A stretch of DNA of 64,000 nt from NCBI GenBank assembly GCA_003141855.1, contig PLNS01000021.1, positions 21,060 to 85,059 of the forward strand, given 5' to 3'. Source of the DNA: Candidatus Bathyarchaeota archaeon (lineage in GTDB: Archaea > Thermoproteota > Bathyarchaeia > Bathyarchaeales > Bathycorpusculaceae). How positions within the stretch are numbered: position 1 is the stretch's first letter; each line of letters starts with the position of its first letter. This document shows positions 34,756-43,862 of the stretch, piece after piece. The position numbers and the translations under genes were made by a program. The notes under the pieces are model-generated. The model was not told the DNA's origin and did no database searches. It saw nothing but the letters and a program-made list of their open reading frames with translations.

Positions 34756-35145
34756 TCAGACGCTCGCGGGGCGAACCGCAAGCTTTCTCATCTTCGTTCT
34801 TCTGCCGAACATGTTCCTAACTTGCTCTTCTGTCATCGCGACCACGATGGTCGTCGGTTTACCTTCCCAACTACTGTCAACTTCCAGTAACTGGATTTCC
34901 GGCGTCAATTCACTAGCAATGAAACTGAACTCCGGCAAGCTAAGCTCGCCCATAAGAAAGGTCACTGGAAAGTCCTCCGAAATGTCCTCGACGAACACCT
35001 TCTTCCCGGTCTTCTTGTTTCTGAACGAGTCCATCTCCATTTCCTCATCTTTTCCTTGGAATTCCCAACTCTTGCTTGTCAGGAACTCGAGAACTCTGGA
35101 ATAGGTCATCGCTATTTTGAACACGTTTTCTACTTCCAAGATCAA
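34756..35145 (-). CDS. Hypothetical protein
   Basis: The 129-residue protein starts at TTG 35145 or, more conservatively, ATG 35109 (MTYSRVLEFLTSKSWEFQG). It reads like a small folded protein, with KKVFVEDISEDFPVTFLMGE and GKPTTIVVAMTEEQVRNMFG, ending in a basic tail. No domain is recognised. It is isolated between two long spacers with no clear partner. Confidence 0.5.
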   Translation of the reverse strand: MILEVENVFKIAMTYSRVLEFLTSKSWEFQGKDEEMEMDSFRNKKTGKKVFVEDISEDFPVTFLMGELSLPEFSFIASELTPEIQLLEVDSSWEGKPTTIVVAMTEEQVRNMFGRRTKMRKLAVRPASV

Positions 35146-35671
35146 CGCCTCTCCCGATCTCTTTATTGTACTTTCTCACCAAATAATAGTATGTCGGTTG
35201 CATTACTGGTTGCGCGCGCTTTGACCCCAAAAGCGATAAACGGTAAATTGGTCTTCAATCAAAGACAGATATTTCCACCGCTGCTGGCGTTATCGCCATT
35301 TTCTCAATATTTCCGGTCTCTCTTTTTCTTTTTCTAAATTTAGCGATTTTTGTTAATTTTGATAGGAGGATAGATTATGGTGGTGGGCCGCTGAGATTTG
35401 AACCTAGCCTTCGTGGCGATGTTAGCGTAAATCATCGCTAATTTCATTTCTACGCAGCTATTTTTCCCTTTTTTAATATGGGAAGTTCAATTCCAACAGG
35501 GATACGCCCTCTGGAGGAGAATTTATCTTGCTCTTTCCCCTCTTTTCTTAGCTGGCATTGGGCTTTAACCAATTTTGTGATTGAATGTTGGGGAGAAGCC
35601 CTGCACAACATTATTTATTTACCATTAACCTAACAAACAATCGGCAGCGTTCAATCCAAAAGGTAATCGCA
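35146..35671. other. Spacer with tRNA-like fragment before the ABC operon
   Basis: No intact gene is seen. It contains the tRNA-like segment at 35381-35410 and a hairpin TTAGCG...CGCTAA at 35423-35442. The frame upstream of 35672 is open to 35585 but looks non-coding. The sequence AAAGGTAATCGCA before 35672 is a usable ribosome binding site. Confidence 0.35.
35381..35410 (-). other. tRNA 3'-end-like fragment, possible attachment-site remnant
   Basis: On the - strand GGTTCAAATCTCAG followed by CGGCCCACCA resembles a T-arm, acceptor strand and CCA end. The T-stem has a mismatch, and no matching 5' acceptor strand (GGGCCG) is found within 150 bases. It is therefore not a functional tRNA as far as can be seen. 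Integrases often leave such 3' fragments. Confidence 0.3.
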
Positions 35672-36592
35672 TTGATAGATACTGACAACCTCACCAAAAA
35701 ATTCGGAGATCTAACAGCAGTAGACAACCTTACCCTACATGTAAACGACGGCGAAGTCTTCGGTTTCCTCGGACCAAACGGTGCGGGAAAAACCACCACC
35801 ATTAGAATGCTTTGTTGCCTAATATCAAAGACAAGTGGAAGCGCCACAATAGGCGGGTATGAAATAGGCAATAAAGAAGGTTCTTTAAAAATACGTAAAA
35901 TGATTGGGTTGGTTCCTGATAATGTCGGACTATCTGAACATCTAACCGCTTATGATAACCTAGACTTTTACGGAAAAATATATGATTGCTCGGAATCTCA
36001 AAGGAAAGAAAACATTAAACGGTTCCTTGAGATGTTGGGTCTTTGGGAAAAGAGGAATGATTTGGCAGGAACCTTTTCTAAAGGTATGAAGCAAAAGTTA
36101 GCAATTGCGCGTGCTCTTATTCATGACCCTCAAATATTATTTTTGGATGAGCCGACAGCGAACTTGGATCCTGAATCTGCGAAGACAGTTAGAGAATTTA
36201 TTCTTGAACTGAAAAAGCAGAAGAAAACTATTTTCTTAAATACCCATAACCTTGATGAGGCACAGAGGATATGTGATAAAATAGGGATTTTGAATACGAA
36301 GCTTCGTGTGACTGGTACCCCTCAAGATCTTGAAGAGGCAGTTAAGGGTAAGAAAACCATTGTCTCATTGGAACAAGTTAACGAAAAAATTCTTAGCGCT
36401 TTGAAAAAACTATCACTTAAGAATTTGACCAGCGAGGGAAATAAGATAACGTTTGATGTGTCAGACCCAGATAAGGAGAATTGGGGTGCTGTGGAAGCCA
36501 TGGTTTTAGCGGGCGGTCATGTTAACACAGTTAATGTTGTTGGGTCCTCTTTGGAGGATGTGTATTTGAAGCTTGTGAGGGAGTCTGCATGA
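35672..36592 (+). CDS. ABC transporter ATP-binding protein (ABC-2 export type)
   Basis: TTG 35672 gives 306 residues starting IDTDNLTKKFGDLTAVDNL. Motifs are Walker A GPNGAGKTTTIRML, signature FSKGMKQKLAIARAL, Walker B ILFLDEPTANLDPES and the switch LNTHNLDEA. After about residue 225 comes the C-terminal extension typical of exporter ATPases (DUF4162-like). It powers the permease encoded next, whose ATG overlaps this stop as ATGA. The substrate could be a drug, lipid or peptide. Confidence 0.92.
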   Translation: MIDTDNLTKKFGDLTAVDNLTLHVNDGEVFGFLGPNGAGKTTTIRMLCCLISKTSGSATIGGYEIGNKEGSLKIRKMIGLVPDNVGLSEHLTAYDNLDFYGKIYDCSESQRKENIKRFLEMLGLWEKRNDLAGTFSKGMKQKLAIARALIHDPQILFLDEPTANLDPESAKTVREFILELKKQKKTIFLNTHNLDEAQRICDKIGILNTKLRVTGTPQDLEEAVKGKKTIVSLEQVNEKILSALKKLSLKNLTSEGNKITFDVSDPDKENWGAVEAMVLAGGHVNTVNVVGSSLEDVYLKLVRESA

Positions 36593-37329
36593 GATTATCT
36601 AAAGCGTGGCTTGTGGCCTCAAGGGACTTTAAGATATTTAGACGTCAGAAAAATATTTTGTATTCAATCATAGTATTTCCAGTAATAACTTCTGTTCTCT
36701 TTCCAGCCATACTAGAGTTTACTCAACAACGAAGCGGCGGGCTTTCAGCTCCGGGGGTCCTTCCAAACCTATTGAATTCATTTTCGTTCTTTTTTATTAT
36801 TGGAGCAGCGTACATTCCCTTAGGAATTGCCTCTTACAGTATAGTAGGCGAAAAAATCGAAAAGAGTTTGGAACCGCTCCTTGCTACTCCGTTGACGGAT
36901 GGGGAGATTTTGCTTGGGAAAGCGCTTTCTGCTGTGTTGCCAACCCTAGTAGCAATGTACGCAGCCTCCATAGTCTTTATGGTTGGCATCGATGCCACGA
37001 CGGTCGGTAAGCTTGGCTATAATTATTTTCCAAATTCGACATTTGGCGTTTTGCTACTAATTCTACTCCCCGTCGCTGTTGTCATGAGTGTACTATATAG
37101 CGTGATCGTTTCGTCGAGAGCTAACGACGTGCGAAGCGCAAACAGTTATGGGATACTAATTTTGTTTCCACTTTTAGCGACTTATTTACTTAGCGAAGTA
37201 GGCATAATAAGTCTGGACATAAACGGGCTTCTCATAATCGCAGGTATTCTTTTGGCGATTGATATCGCTCTTTATTTCGTAAGTAAAGCAGCGTTTCAAC
37301 GAGAGGAAATACTGACAAAATGGAAGTAA
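36589..37329 (+). CDS. ABC-2 type permease
   Basis: The 246-residue membrane protein has six predicted segments. An N-terminal basic anchor, SRDFKIFRRQKNILYSIIVF, begins the first. Later come SFSFFFIIGAAYIPLGIASY, IVGEKIEKSLEPLLATPLTD (the loop typical of ABC-2 permeases), then LLLILLPVAVVMSVLYSVIV and more. It pairs with the overlapping upstream ATPase as a two-gene exporter. The small membrane genes that follow may belong to the same transcript. Confidence 0.88.
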   Translation: MRLSKAWLVASRDFKIFRRQKNILYSIIVFPVITSVLFPAILEFTQQRSGGLSAPGVLPNLLNSFSFFFIIGAAYIPLGIASYSIVGEKIEKSLEPLLATPLTDGEILLGKALSAVLPTLVAMYAASIVFMVGIDATTVGKLGYNYFPNSTFGVLLLILLPVAVVMSVLYSVIVSSRANDVRSANSYGILILFPLLATYLLSEVGIISLDINGLLIIAGILLAIDIALYFVSKAAFQREEILTKWK

Positions 37330-37385
37330 AGCCTCTTTATGCTTGCCAAGATACAGAACAACACATTGAAACGAGGTGGTGGTAA

Positions 37386-37493
37386 ATGACTACAGAGACA
37401 CTTTACATCGTTATTGTTGCAACCATTGTTATTATGGTATTAGGATATCTTTTCAAGTATCGTTTCAAGAAGAACCCGCAAACAATGCAATAA
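37386..37493 (+). CDS. 35-residue single-span membrane peptide
   Basis: ATG 37386 to TAA 37491-37493 encodes one hydrophobic helix, LYIVIVATIVIMVLGYLF, then KYRFKKNPQ. It follows a GAGGTGGTAA site within 60 bases of the permease stop. The strong membrane helix and good ribosome binding site support a real micro-protein. It may be an accessory part of the exporter. Confidence 0.55.
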   Translation: MTTETLYIVIVATIVIMVLGYLFKYRFKKNPQTMQ

Positions 37494-37560
37494 ATCAGGG
37501 AGGAAATACTACCAAAGTGGAAGTAGCAAAGTTGGAACTGACGAGGGCGGAGGTGGAACA

Positions 37561-37770
37561 GTGGACTGGAGTAAATACTACCAAACTAACAAGGGGAGAC
37601 TCCTCGGAATTGGAGGAATACTAATTGTGGTAGGTCTTTTTCTCTACTTTGGGAGAGGAGTTGACGCGCGCGTGCTCATCTTACCCGTCGTTGGAATAGT
37701 GTTGCTCATTGCCGGAGTTATTTACAAGCCGCGCAAGAAGACAGAAAACGTCACCAGCAGCTCGCCGTAG
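37561..37770 (+). CDS. Small membrane protein, two transmembrane segments
   Basis: GTG 37561 follows GGCGGAGGTGGAACA, a strong ribosome binding site. The 69 residues contain LLGIGGILIVVGLFLYFG and VLILPVVGIVLLIAGVIY with a basic and Ser-rich tail. No family is recognised. It is the last gene of the ABC exporter cluster and may be a membrane accessory. Confidence 0.6.
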   Translation: MDWSKYYQTNKGRLLGIGGILIVVGLFLYFGRGVDARVLILPVVGIVLLIAGVIYKPRKKTENVTSSSP

Positions 37771-38492
37771 GCAGGATTACTCGACCGCTTGGATATCTGT
37801 CCATTCGTTCTATCTTTTTCCCTTATTACAAATTTCAGCACTGTTTATCTGTTTCCCATGGCATGCGCTATAGATTGAGAATCAGGCGAGGTTATCTGCC
37901 CATTTAGGTCAAATCTCTACTGTATTCATATCCGTTTGAAAGTACGTTTGATCTGATTCATGTAGAATCCATTCAGGTATCTAACCCGAGGGTTCGCTCC
38001 TTTAATTTTTAAAGTATGTTTTGAACTTGTTTGGGTATGGGGACGGGCGCCTTCAAACTTGGTCAAAATCTGCGAAGATTAGTCTTATTCAATAAGTTTG
38101 AGTTAGGGACTCATACCGTGTAGGGGTTAAGCCCGGTACGGCTCACTTTGCTGAGGACAGAAAATGATTCTTTGTGCGTTGCTGTTTGCTTATTGGGCAG
38201 GGATTCGCTTAATAGTTTAAGCGCATCCCACAGGTCCCGCTTTGTACTGATTGTTTGAAAAATTCAAAATCACATCTTCAGGTTTCAAATAGGTTTTTGA
38301 ACCCTTTTGGGTTCAGGGACATAGAGACCTGAACCAGTTCAGGTTTGAATCCTAATGGAATAGTTTTGCGAAATGAGTTTTTGCTTCGATAGCTCACATA
38401 AAAATTTAACATCAGAGCTTTATAGAGCAATTGTTTTCTTGATAAGCTAACCGTAAATTAGTTCATTATTAGCCTATGGTGAATATGTCTGA
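37771..38492. other. 722-base spacer with several hairpins
   Basis: No protein gene is supported. Structured pieces include the stem-loop repeat at 38200-38229, GAACCC-TTTT-GGGTTC near 38309-38324, and ACCTGAAC-CA-GTTCAGGT near 38330-38350. There is also a stretch around 38120-38150 (GTGTAGGGGTTAAGCCCGG) that could pair. The density of hairpins suggests one or more small RNAs, but no known family is recognised. AT-rich sequence at 38395-38480 is the likely promoter of the P-type ATPase. Confidence 0.4.
38200..38229. repeat. 30-nt stem-loop repeat, copy 2
   Basis: GGGATTCGCTT and GCGCATCCC flank AATAGTTTAA, identical in arm sequence and total length to 34440-34469. Here the centre extends the pairing (CTTAA with TTAAG), giving a longer hairpin of about 12-13 pairs with one mismatch. 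Different centres with identical arms argue for selection or mobility rather than chance. Confidence 0.65.
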
Positions 38493-40943
38493 ATGGAAGA
38501 AAAAAGAAGCCCCGACAGCTTTGCTGCGCTTCCCGTAGATGAAACTCTGAAGCAATTACAAACTGATCCAATTATAGGTTTAACCGACAATGAAGCGAAA
38601 CAAAGAATAGACCAGTATGGTCGCAATGAAGTAGTAGAAAAACGGCAAAATCCCTTAATTGGATTTCTAAAACGTTTCTGGGGCTTAACAGCTTGGATGC
38701 TTGAAATAGCAATAATACTCTCGTTCGTTTTAAGCAAATACTTAGACTTATACATCATAACAGCTCTGTTGCTTGTGAATGCCATTTTAGGGTTTGCTCA
38801 AGAACAGCAAGCGACAAGAGCAGTCAAAGCGCTCAAGCAAAAACTGCAACTGCAAACAAGAGTCCTAAGAGACAAAGTATGGTCAACCATATCAGCCGCC
38901 GATTTAGTTCCTGGCGATATTATCAGAGTTAGGTCAGGCGATTTTGTTCCCGCAGACCTCAAAATAATAGATGCAGAAGTAACCGTAGACCAATCAGCCA
39001 TAACGGGGGAATCCATGCCCCTTGAAAAGAAAAGCGGCGAAATCATTTACTCTGGTTCCATAATACGAAAGGGAGAAGCCACAAGCGTGGTAACCTCCAC
39101 TGGATCACGTACATATTTTGGAAAAACAATCCAACTTGTTCAACTAGCCAAACCTAGACTCCACATGGAAACGGTCATTACAGGATTAATGAAGTGGCTT
39201 CTAATCTTGGTGGTATCCCTACTTCTCGTAGCTTTCGCTGTATCATGGATACGCGGCATAAATCTCTTAGATATGTTGTCGCTGGCGCTAATATTGCTCG
39301 TATCAGCAATACCCGTCGCATTGCCCACCATGTTCACGGTCACAATGGCACTGGGCTCATTAGAACTCGCAAAGAAAGGAGTCCTAGTTACGCGGCTTAG
39401 TGCCTCGGAAGACGCCGCTTTGATGGATGTTCTATGCGTTGACAAAACAGGAACACTCACCTTAAACATGCTAACCGTAGCAGACGTACTGGAAAGTAAC
39501 AACTATAAAAAAGATGACGCCCTGCTGTTTGGCGCCTTAGCCTCACAAAAAGCAAACCAAGACCCCATTGACATGGCTTTCTTAGCAGCAGCCAATGAAA
39601 AAAACATACCGTTAGATGGCTACATTCAAAAGGAATTCATGCCCTTTGACCCTTCTACTCGAAGAACAGAGGCAATCGTAGAGAAGCAGGGTGTAAAATT
39701 AAGGGTTGCTAAAGGCGCGGTCTCTGTGATAACGCCATTGTGTGAAATTGAAGGAAAAGAACTAGCAGATCTTGAGGCAAAAATGGAAGCTTTCGCCAGC
39801 AAGGGATACAGAATTATCGCTGTTGCAGTAAGCCGCGAAGAATCAAAAATGGGTCTGGTTGGGTTAGTGGCACTCTATGATAAACCTAGGTCTGAATCTG
39901 CAAAAATGATAGATAAGCTTCGATCGCTAGGAATATCGGTCAAGATGCTAACAGGCGATTCATTACCTATTGCAAAACAGGTAGCGCAAGAAATACATTT
40001 GGGCGACAGAATAACGCGCACACCTGAATTAAAAGAGGACACAAACAAAGATGCCATAATGGCTACAGAAATTATTGAAAAAAGTGATGGCTTCGCGGAG
40101 ATCTACCCTGAAGGCAAATACCAAATAGTCCGAGGACTACAAACCGAAAAGCATGTTGTTGGGATGACTGGAGACGGAGTAAACGACGCTGCCGCCCTGA
40201 AACAGGCAGAAGTCGGAATCGCTGTAAGCAACGCCACTGACGTTGCAAAAGGTGCAGCAAGTGTAGTTCTAACCGAGCCAGGATTGGCTAACATTATAGG
40301 TCTCGTTACTACTGGAAGGATGATTTATCAGAGAATTTTAACGTGGATATTCAACAAAGTCGTCAAAACATTCCAAGTAGTGTTTTTCGTAGTGTTGGCT
40401 TTCCTTTTTACTGGATTGTTTGTTGTGAGTGCTTTTCAGGTTGTGCTGCTGTTGTTCTTGGTGGATTTTGTGACCATATCGCTTGCTACAGACAATGTGA
40501 GACCCTCAGAAAAACCTGAAACGTGGAACATTACTCCTCTTGTTAAGGCATCTACCGTATTAGGCGTCTTAACAGTAGCCGAATCGCTTGGACTCCTGTA
40601 CATAGGACTTACTTACTTGGGGCTTTCTAACACAGCGTTGCTTCAAACTTTTGTCTTTGACATGCTGTTATTCGGAGGATTATTCACAATATTCGTAGTG
40701 CGCGAAAGAGGCAACTTCTGGAAGTCAAAGCCCAGCAAACCGCTTTTAGCTGCAATTCTTGCTGACATTGCCATCTCCTCGATAATCTCTGTTATCGGAA
40801 TTCCAGGTTTGGCACCGATACCCATCCAATACGTAGGTATAGCGTTAGCGTGGTTCTTTGTATTTGGGCTTTTGTTAAATGACCAGATAAAAACTAGGCT
40901 TCTGCCATATCTAGTCTCAACAAGACAACTAAACAATGTGTGA
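38493..40943 (+). CDS. P-type ATPase, plasma-membrane proton-pump type (P3A)
   Basis: The 816-residue protein begins with a cation-ATPase N-terminal domain (LKQLQTDPIIGLTDNEAKQR). The actuator loop carries ITGESMPLEKK and the phosphorylation site is CVDKTGTLTLN near residue 317. The ATP-binding domain includes KGYRIIAVAV and the hinge is MTGDGVNDAAALKQA. About ten membrane segments are present. The overall layout and length match archaeal and yeast-type H+-ATPases rather than heavy-metal pumps, since no N-terminal metal-binding domain or CPx motif exists. It would pump protons across the cell membrane using ATP. Confidence 0.9.
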   Translation: MEEKRSPDSFAALPVDETLKQLQTDPIIGLTDNEAKQRIDQYGRNEVVEKRQNPLIGFLKRFWGLTAWMLEIAIILSFVLSKYLDLYIITALLLVNAILGFAQEQQATRAVKALKQKLQLQTRVLRDKVWSTISAADLVPGDIIRVRSGDFVPADLKIIDAEVTVDQSAITGESMPLEKKSGEIIYSGSIIRKGEATSVVTSTGSRTYFGKTIQLVQLAKPRLHMETVITGLMKWLLILVVSLLLVAFAVSWIRGINLLDMLSLALILLVSAIPVALPTMFTVTMALGSLELAKKGVLVTRLSASEDAALMDVLCVDKTGTLTLNMLTVADVLESNNYKKDDALLFGALASQKANQDPIDMAFLAAANEKNIPLDGYIQKEFMPFDPSTRRTEAIVEKQGVKLRVAKGAVSVITPLCEIEGKELADLEAKMEAFASKGYRIIAVAVSREESKMGLVGLVALYDKPRSESAKMIDKLRSLGISVKMLTGDSLPIAKQVAQEIHLGDRITRTPELKEDTNKDAIMATEIIEKSDGFAEIYPEGKYQIVRGLQTEKHVVGMTGDGVNDAAALKQAEVGIAVSNATDVAKGAASVVLTEPGLANIIGLVTTGRMIYQRILTWIFNKVVKTFQVVFFVVLAFLFTGLFVVSAFQVVLLLFLVDFVTISLATDNVRPSEKPETWNITPLVKASTVLGVLTVAESLGLLYIGLTYLGLSNTALLQTFVFDMLLFGGLFTIFVVRERGNFWKSKPSKPLLAAILADIAISSIISVIGIPGLAPIPIQYVGIALAWFFVFGLLLNDQIKTRLLPYLVSTRQLNNV

Positions 40944-41107
40944 GCGTATTTTTCAGAGGATAGGTTGCTCATAAACCATAAGAAAAGACGAATCTAATTA
41001 ACTTAAGGCATTCTCGCTGTTTTCTTCAAAAAAGCACTTCATAAAGAAGCGGTTTAGTTTCAAACCGTTGTTAACACTGGAATCCCAAAGAGTATTGTAT
41101 TGGAACC

Positions 41108-41353
41108 TTATTCTTCCATCATTATCAATGTCAATGTTGACCGCACTTGGTTGATTGTTCGGATTTTATGCGTCACAGCTTCTTTTAGTTCTTCCATTGT
41201 ATCTGCCTTAACTTTTATGATAAGATCGTATACGCCGTAAGAAACATAGGCTTCCTCTACGACCCCAATTTGCTTGAGCTGTTTTAATACGTTGTCTTCT
41301 GAGCCAGTTTCTACGTTAAGCAAGACAAACGCTCGCGGCATAAAATTCTCCAT
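41108..41353 (-). CDS. Stand-alone Lrp/AsnC ligand-binding (RAM) domain
   Basis: The 81-residue protein has the effector-domain pattern of Lrp/AsnC regulators: AFVLLNVETGSEDNVLKQL, VEEAYVSYGVYDLIIKV and VTHKIRTINQVRSTLTL. No DNA-binding helix-turn-helix is attached. Such stand-alone RAM proteins bind amino acids or partner with full regulators. The regulator at 57166-57735 could be such a partner, but nothing links them directly. Confidence 0.85.
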   Translation of the reverse strand: MENFMPRAFVLLNVETGSEDNVLKQLKQIGVVEEAYVSYGVYDLIIKVKADTMEELKEAVTHKIRTINQVRSTLTLIMMEE

Positions 41354-41519
41354 ATATTAGTAAAGACTTAAGATAATTAAACTGTTTGTCGTAAGTGGAA
41401 TGGTGAAGAGTATCCAAGAAGAGAACGGGTGGAGGGGTTTTTATTGTGAAAAACTTGGAGATCTGTTAACAACCACCTGAATGGTGCAAAGAAAAATAAG
41501 TAAGTGAAAGTATTTTTAG

Positions 41520-41900
41520 ATGGGTTTGTTCGGTATGAAGTGTGAGCGTTGTGGGTCGCATCTCAAAGAAGGCGAAAGTTATGATTTTCATGAAAAAATC
41601 TTGTGTGAAGATTGTTGCATGTACGAAACAAATCCGCCAAAAGCTTGTGACCCGATGGCTGTTTCTGCTGCGTTGTCAATTCGAAAACAGTTGGGGCAAT
41701 CGGGCATTGATGGTTTAACGGAACTGCAGAAAACGATTTGCAATACAATTGAGGCGCGTGGAAAAATTACCCGCGAAGAATTGGCAAAGATTGTTAGTTT
41801 AAAGCCTGAAGAATTAGATCAACAATTTGCTATTCTGTGTCATTGCGAACTAGCCCGCGCCCTTAAGGAAGCAGGCAAAGTATACTTGACAAAATGGTGA
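41520..41900 (+). CDS. Zinc-ribbon/LIM-like protein with helical C-terminal domain
   Basis: The 126-residue protein has CERCGSHLKEGE...CEDCCMYET (about 8-38), a double Cys-x2-Cys zinc site. A conserved KACDPMAVSAALSIRKQLG segment follows, then a helix-turn-helix-like stretch, GKITREELAKIVSLKPEELD. It ends KVYLTKW. A close paralogue is encoded at 48951-49323. The combination suggests a small DNA-binding or regulatory protein. Function is unknown. Confidence 0.75.
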   Translation: MGLFGMKCERCGSHLKEGESYDFHEKILCEDCCMYETNPPKACDPMAVSAALSIRKQLGQSGIDGLTELQKTICNTIEARGKITREELAKIVSLKPEELDQQFAILCHCELARALKEAGKVYLTKW

Positions 41901-42034
41901 ATTTGCACCTTTACTTATGTTTTCAACATAGTTCTTTTTCCAAAAAAGGGGATTTAAATTCGTCTTTGCAAATGTGTCAAATCAAAATTTGCTTTGACGG
42001 CAATAACGGAAACGTCTGGAGCCGCTTTTAGCCG

Positions 42035-42341
42035 CTAAAGAGTTTTGGCCACTTCGCTAAGGGGTTGGACTGGTCTCACTTCCACGGTCATTGGGCCGAA
42101 GAACTTTGACTTTCTCTGCGTTATCGGTTTCTATTGTAAAGAACCCTTTATGGTCTGCTGCTGTATCTTTTGGGCAGCTCATGTAGGCTGCGGCTATTTT
42201 TATTCCGGCTTTCTTAACGTTCTCGTCCGAAAACAGCTGTTTGATCATCGCTTTTCCTTCGGGTTTCAGCAGTGGGCACATTGCGGCAGGATGGGTGTGA
42301 GTAGCTTCAAATAACAATAAATCACCTCCAGAGTTAAGCAA
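42035..42341 (-). pseudogene. DUF3303-like small protein, frameshifted near 42115
   Basis: The first frame starts with DLLLFEATHTHPAAMCP and reads AYMSCPKDTAADHKGFFTIE, then EKVK. The annotated frame turns into low-quality sequence, whereas the +1 frame continues KFFGPMTVEVRPVQPLSEVA to TAG 42035-42037. This fits the small domain seen in DUF3303-type proteins. One extra A in the GTCAAAG run would explain the break, so the gene may be intact in the organism. Start is probably near 42317. Confidence 0.6.
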
Positions 42342-42480
42342 GACTATAAGAATAGTCTCTTGAGTGAGTTAATCTTGTAATTAAGCTATTGTGATTGCTG
42401 GCATACAACAACAGACACTGTTATCAGTTAACAGTATGAAATAATAGTCTCGGATGCAAAGTTGTAGAGTGAGATGTAAC

Positions 42481-42801
42481 ATGAAGATAACGCGAATTGA
42501 GAAAACCGCTGCATTTCAGAACGTACACTTGGTTGAGGCTAAGCAAATATATGATACCGAAAACGCCACAGTAATCCATATGTCTTTGCAGCCTGGGCAG
42601 TCTTTGAAAAAACACACTACTCCAGTTGACGTTTTCTTCTATATTCTTGAAGGCAAAGGAACCGTCGAAATCGGCGAAGAAAAACAAGAAGTACAAAAAG
42701 ATGCGCTTGTAGAAAGCCCCAAAGGTATTCCGCACCTTTTGCGAAATTCAGGAGAGAGTGTCTTTAGGTTTCTAGTAGTCAAGCTCCCCAAACAAAAGTA
42801 G
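42481..42801 (+). CDS. Cupin-domain protein
   Basis: ATG 42481 gives 106 residues of a single small beta-barrel. KKHTTPVDVFFYILEGKG carries the first cupin motif, although fewer His than usual are present. ESPKGIPHLLRNSGESVFRF carries the second. Such proteins bind a metal and small ligand or act as simple sensors. The gene is isolated. An upstream in-frame ATG (42454) would add 9 residues. Confidence 0.8.
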   Translation: MKITRIEKTAAFQNVHLVEAKQIYDTENATVIHMSLQPGQSLKKHTTPVDVFFYILEGKGTVEIGEEKQEVQKDALVESPKGIPHLLRNSGESVFRFLVVKLPKQK

Positions 42802-42857
42802 ATGAGACTTTCCTTATTGCACTACAGCTTCCTTGTCCGAGGTTTTTATAGGTAGAG

Positions 42858-43319
42858 TCAGTTTTTCATGAATTCTAGCTTTCTCTTGGATGTTCCACAG
42901 AAAATCGAAAACAACACTATCAGAAACAAAACTGCAATTTTAAACTCAACATACACCTGGAAATTTGAAGCAATAATAAAGGCAGCTGGAACTATAGTCA
43001 ATAATACGTTAACAAAAACAATCAAACCCAAAAGAGAACGAGAGCTTAAGCCTCCAAGCTCCGCCTTTCCGAACACTAACTCGGCCAGTTTGCCCCAGCC
43101 CTGCGTGCAAGCTTTGCAGTAAGCACAAGTTTTGCAGAGCTTTTTACGCACTACACCATAAACAGCAAATAATGCGAAAAACAAGAAGAACCAAGCCCCA
43201 AGCGGATAGTAGAACCACACGGCCACGGTGCCCAGCAAAATCCACAGCAAAAGACCAAGATTACCTAAGACTGCCCTTTTTTGGTCATATAGTCTTTTAT
43301 CTTCTTTTAGTCCGCCCAT
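42858..43319 (-). CDS. Membrane protein with cysteine-rich loop
   Basis: The 153-residue protein has four predicted membrane segments. A first pair is LGLLLWILLGTVAVWFYYPL and AWFFLFFALFAVYGVV. The Cys-rich loop KLCKTCAYCKACTQGWGKLA follows, then LLGLIVFVNVLLTIVPAAFI and AVLFLIVLFSIFCG. The loop (C-x2-C-x2-C-x2-C) could bind an Fe-S cluster or metal. It lies next to a CopZ-like gene on the same strand, so a shared metal or redox role is possible. Confidence 0.65.
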   Translation of the reverse strand: MGGLKEDKRLYDQKRAVLGNLGLLLWILLGTVAVWFYYPLGAWFFLFFALFAVYGVVRKKLCKTCAYCKACTQGWGKLAELVFGKAELGGLSSRSLLGLIVFVNVLLTIVPAAFIIASNFQVYVEFKIAVLFLIVLFSIFCGTSKRKLEFMKN

Positions 43320-43421
43320 TTTACATCTTCCTGTAATCTATATCAGCGTATTTGCCATTTATTTGTCGTATCCATTACGAGTTGAACCTAATTAAAGTGC
43401 GCATCTGTAACTTGCAACGAA

Positions 43422-43862
43422 TTATTTAGATTTTCTTTCTGCATTTGCCGCTTTAGTTGCAAGAGCTTTTGCGATCATTTCGTTGAATACGGAGTGGCAG
43501 CAATGTCCTGTTGGGTTGTTAATTTTGCAGTTGCTCTTTACGTTTCCACGCAGATGCAGCATGATAGGTCCCGCTTCTGTCAATCCTGTTTCCAGGACTG
43601 TTTTTGTGACTTCTTCTTGGGTTATTTTTCTGCAGTAGCATGCGTACTTGGGGTTTGCATCTTTCTTGTACCAAAGCGACTTCTTGAGGGCTGATTTGTC
43701 AAAAACTGATTCCGAATTATAGTATGCGACCTCGCAGTCTGGATTCATGCAAAGATAGTAGTCCTTTTCTCCAATCTTACTTTTACATTTGGCTTTGAGC
43801 ATGTGCCTTACGGTTTTGTTAGAAACTTTTTGATTTGTTTTACTGCATGTTGGGCACTTCAT
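43422..43862 (-). CDS. CopZ-like zinc and [2Fe-2S] protein
   Basis: The 146-residue protein opens with MKCPTCSKTNQKVSNKTVRH and YLCMNPDCEVAYYN, matching the zinc domain found in the N-terminal part of archaeal CopZ. YACYCRKITQEEV and the later CKINNPTGHCC supply the Cys residues of a BFD-like [2Fe-2S] domain. No heavy-metal-associated copper domain follows, so it is only the N-terminal part of the Archaeoglobus-type CopZ. It probably acts in metal or electron transfer in the cytoplasm. Confidence 0.75.
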   Translation of the reverse strand: MKCPTCSKTNQKVSNKTVRHMLKAKCKSKIGEKDYYLCMNPDCEVAYYNSESVFDKSALKKSLWYKKDANPKYACYCRKITQEEVTKTVLETGLTEAGPIMLHLRGNVKSNCKINNPTGHCCHSVFNEMIAKALATKAANAERKSK

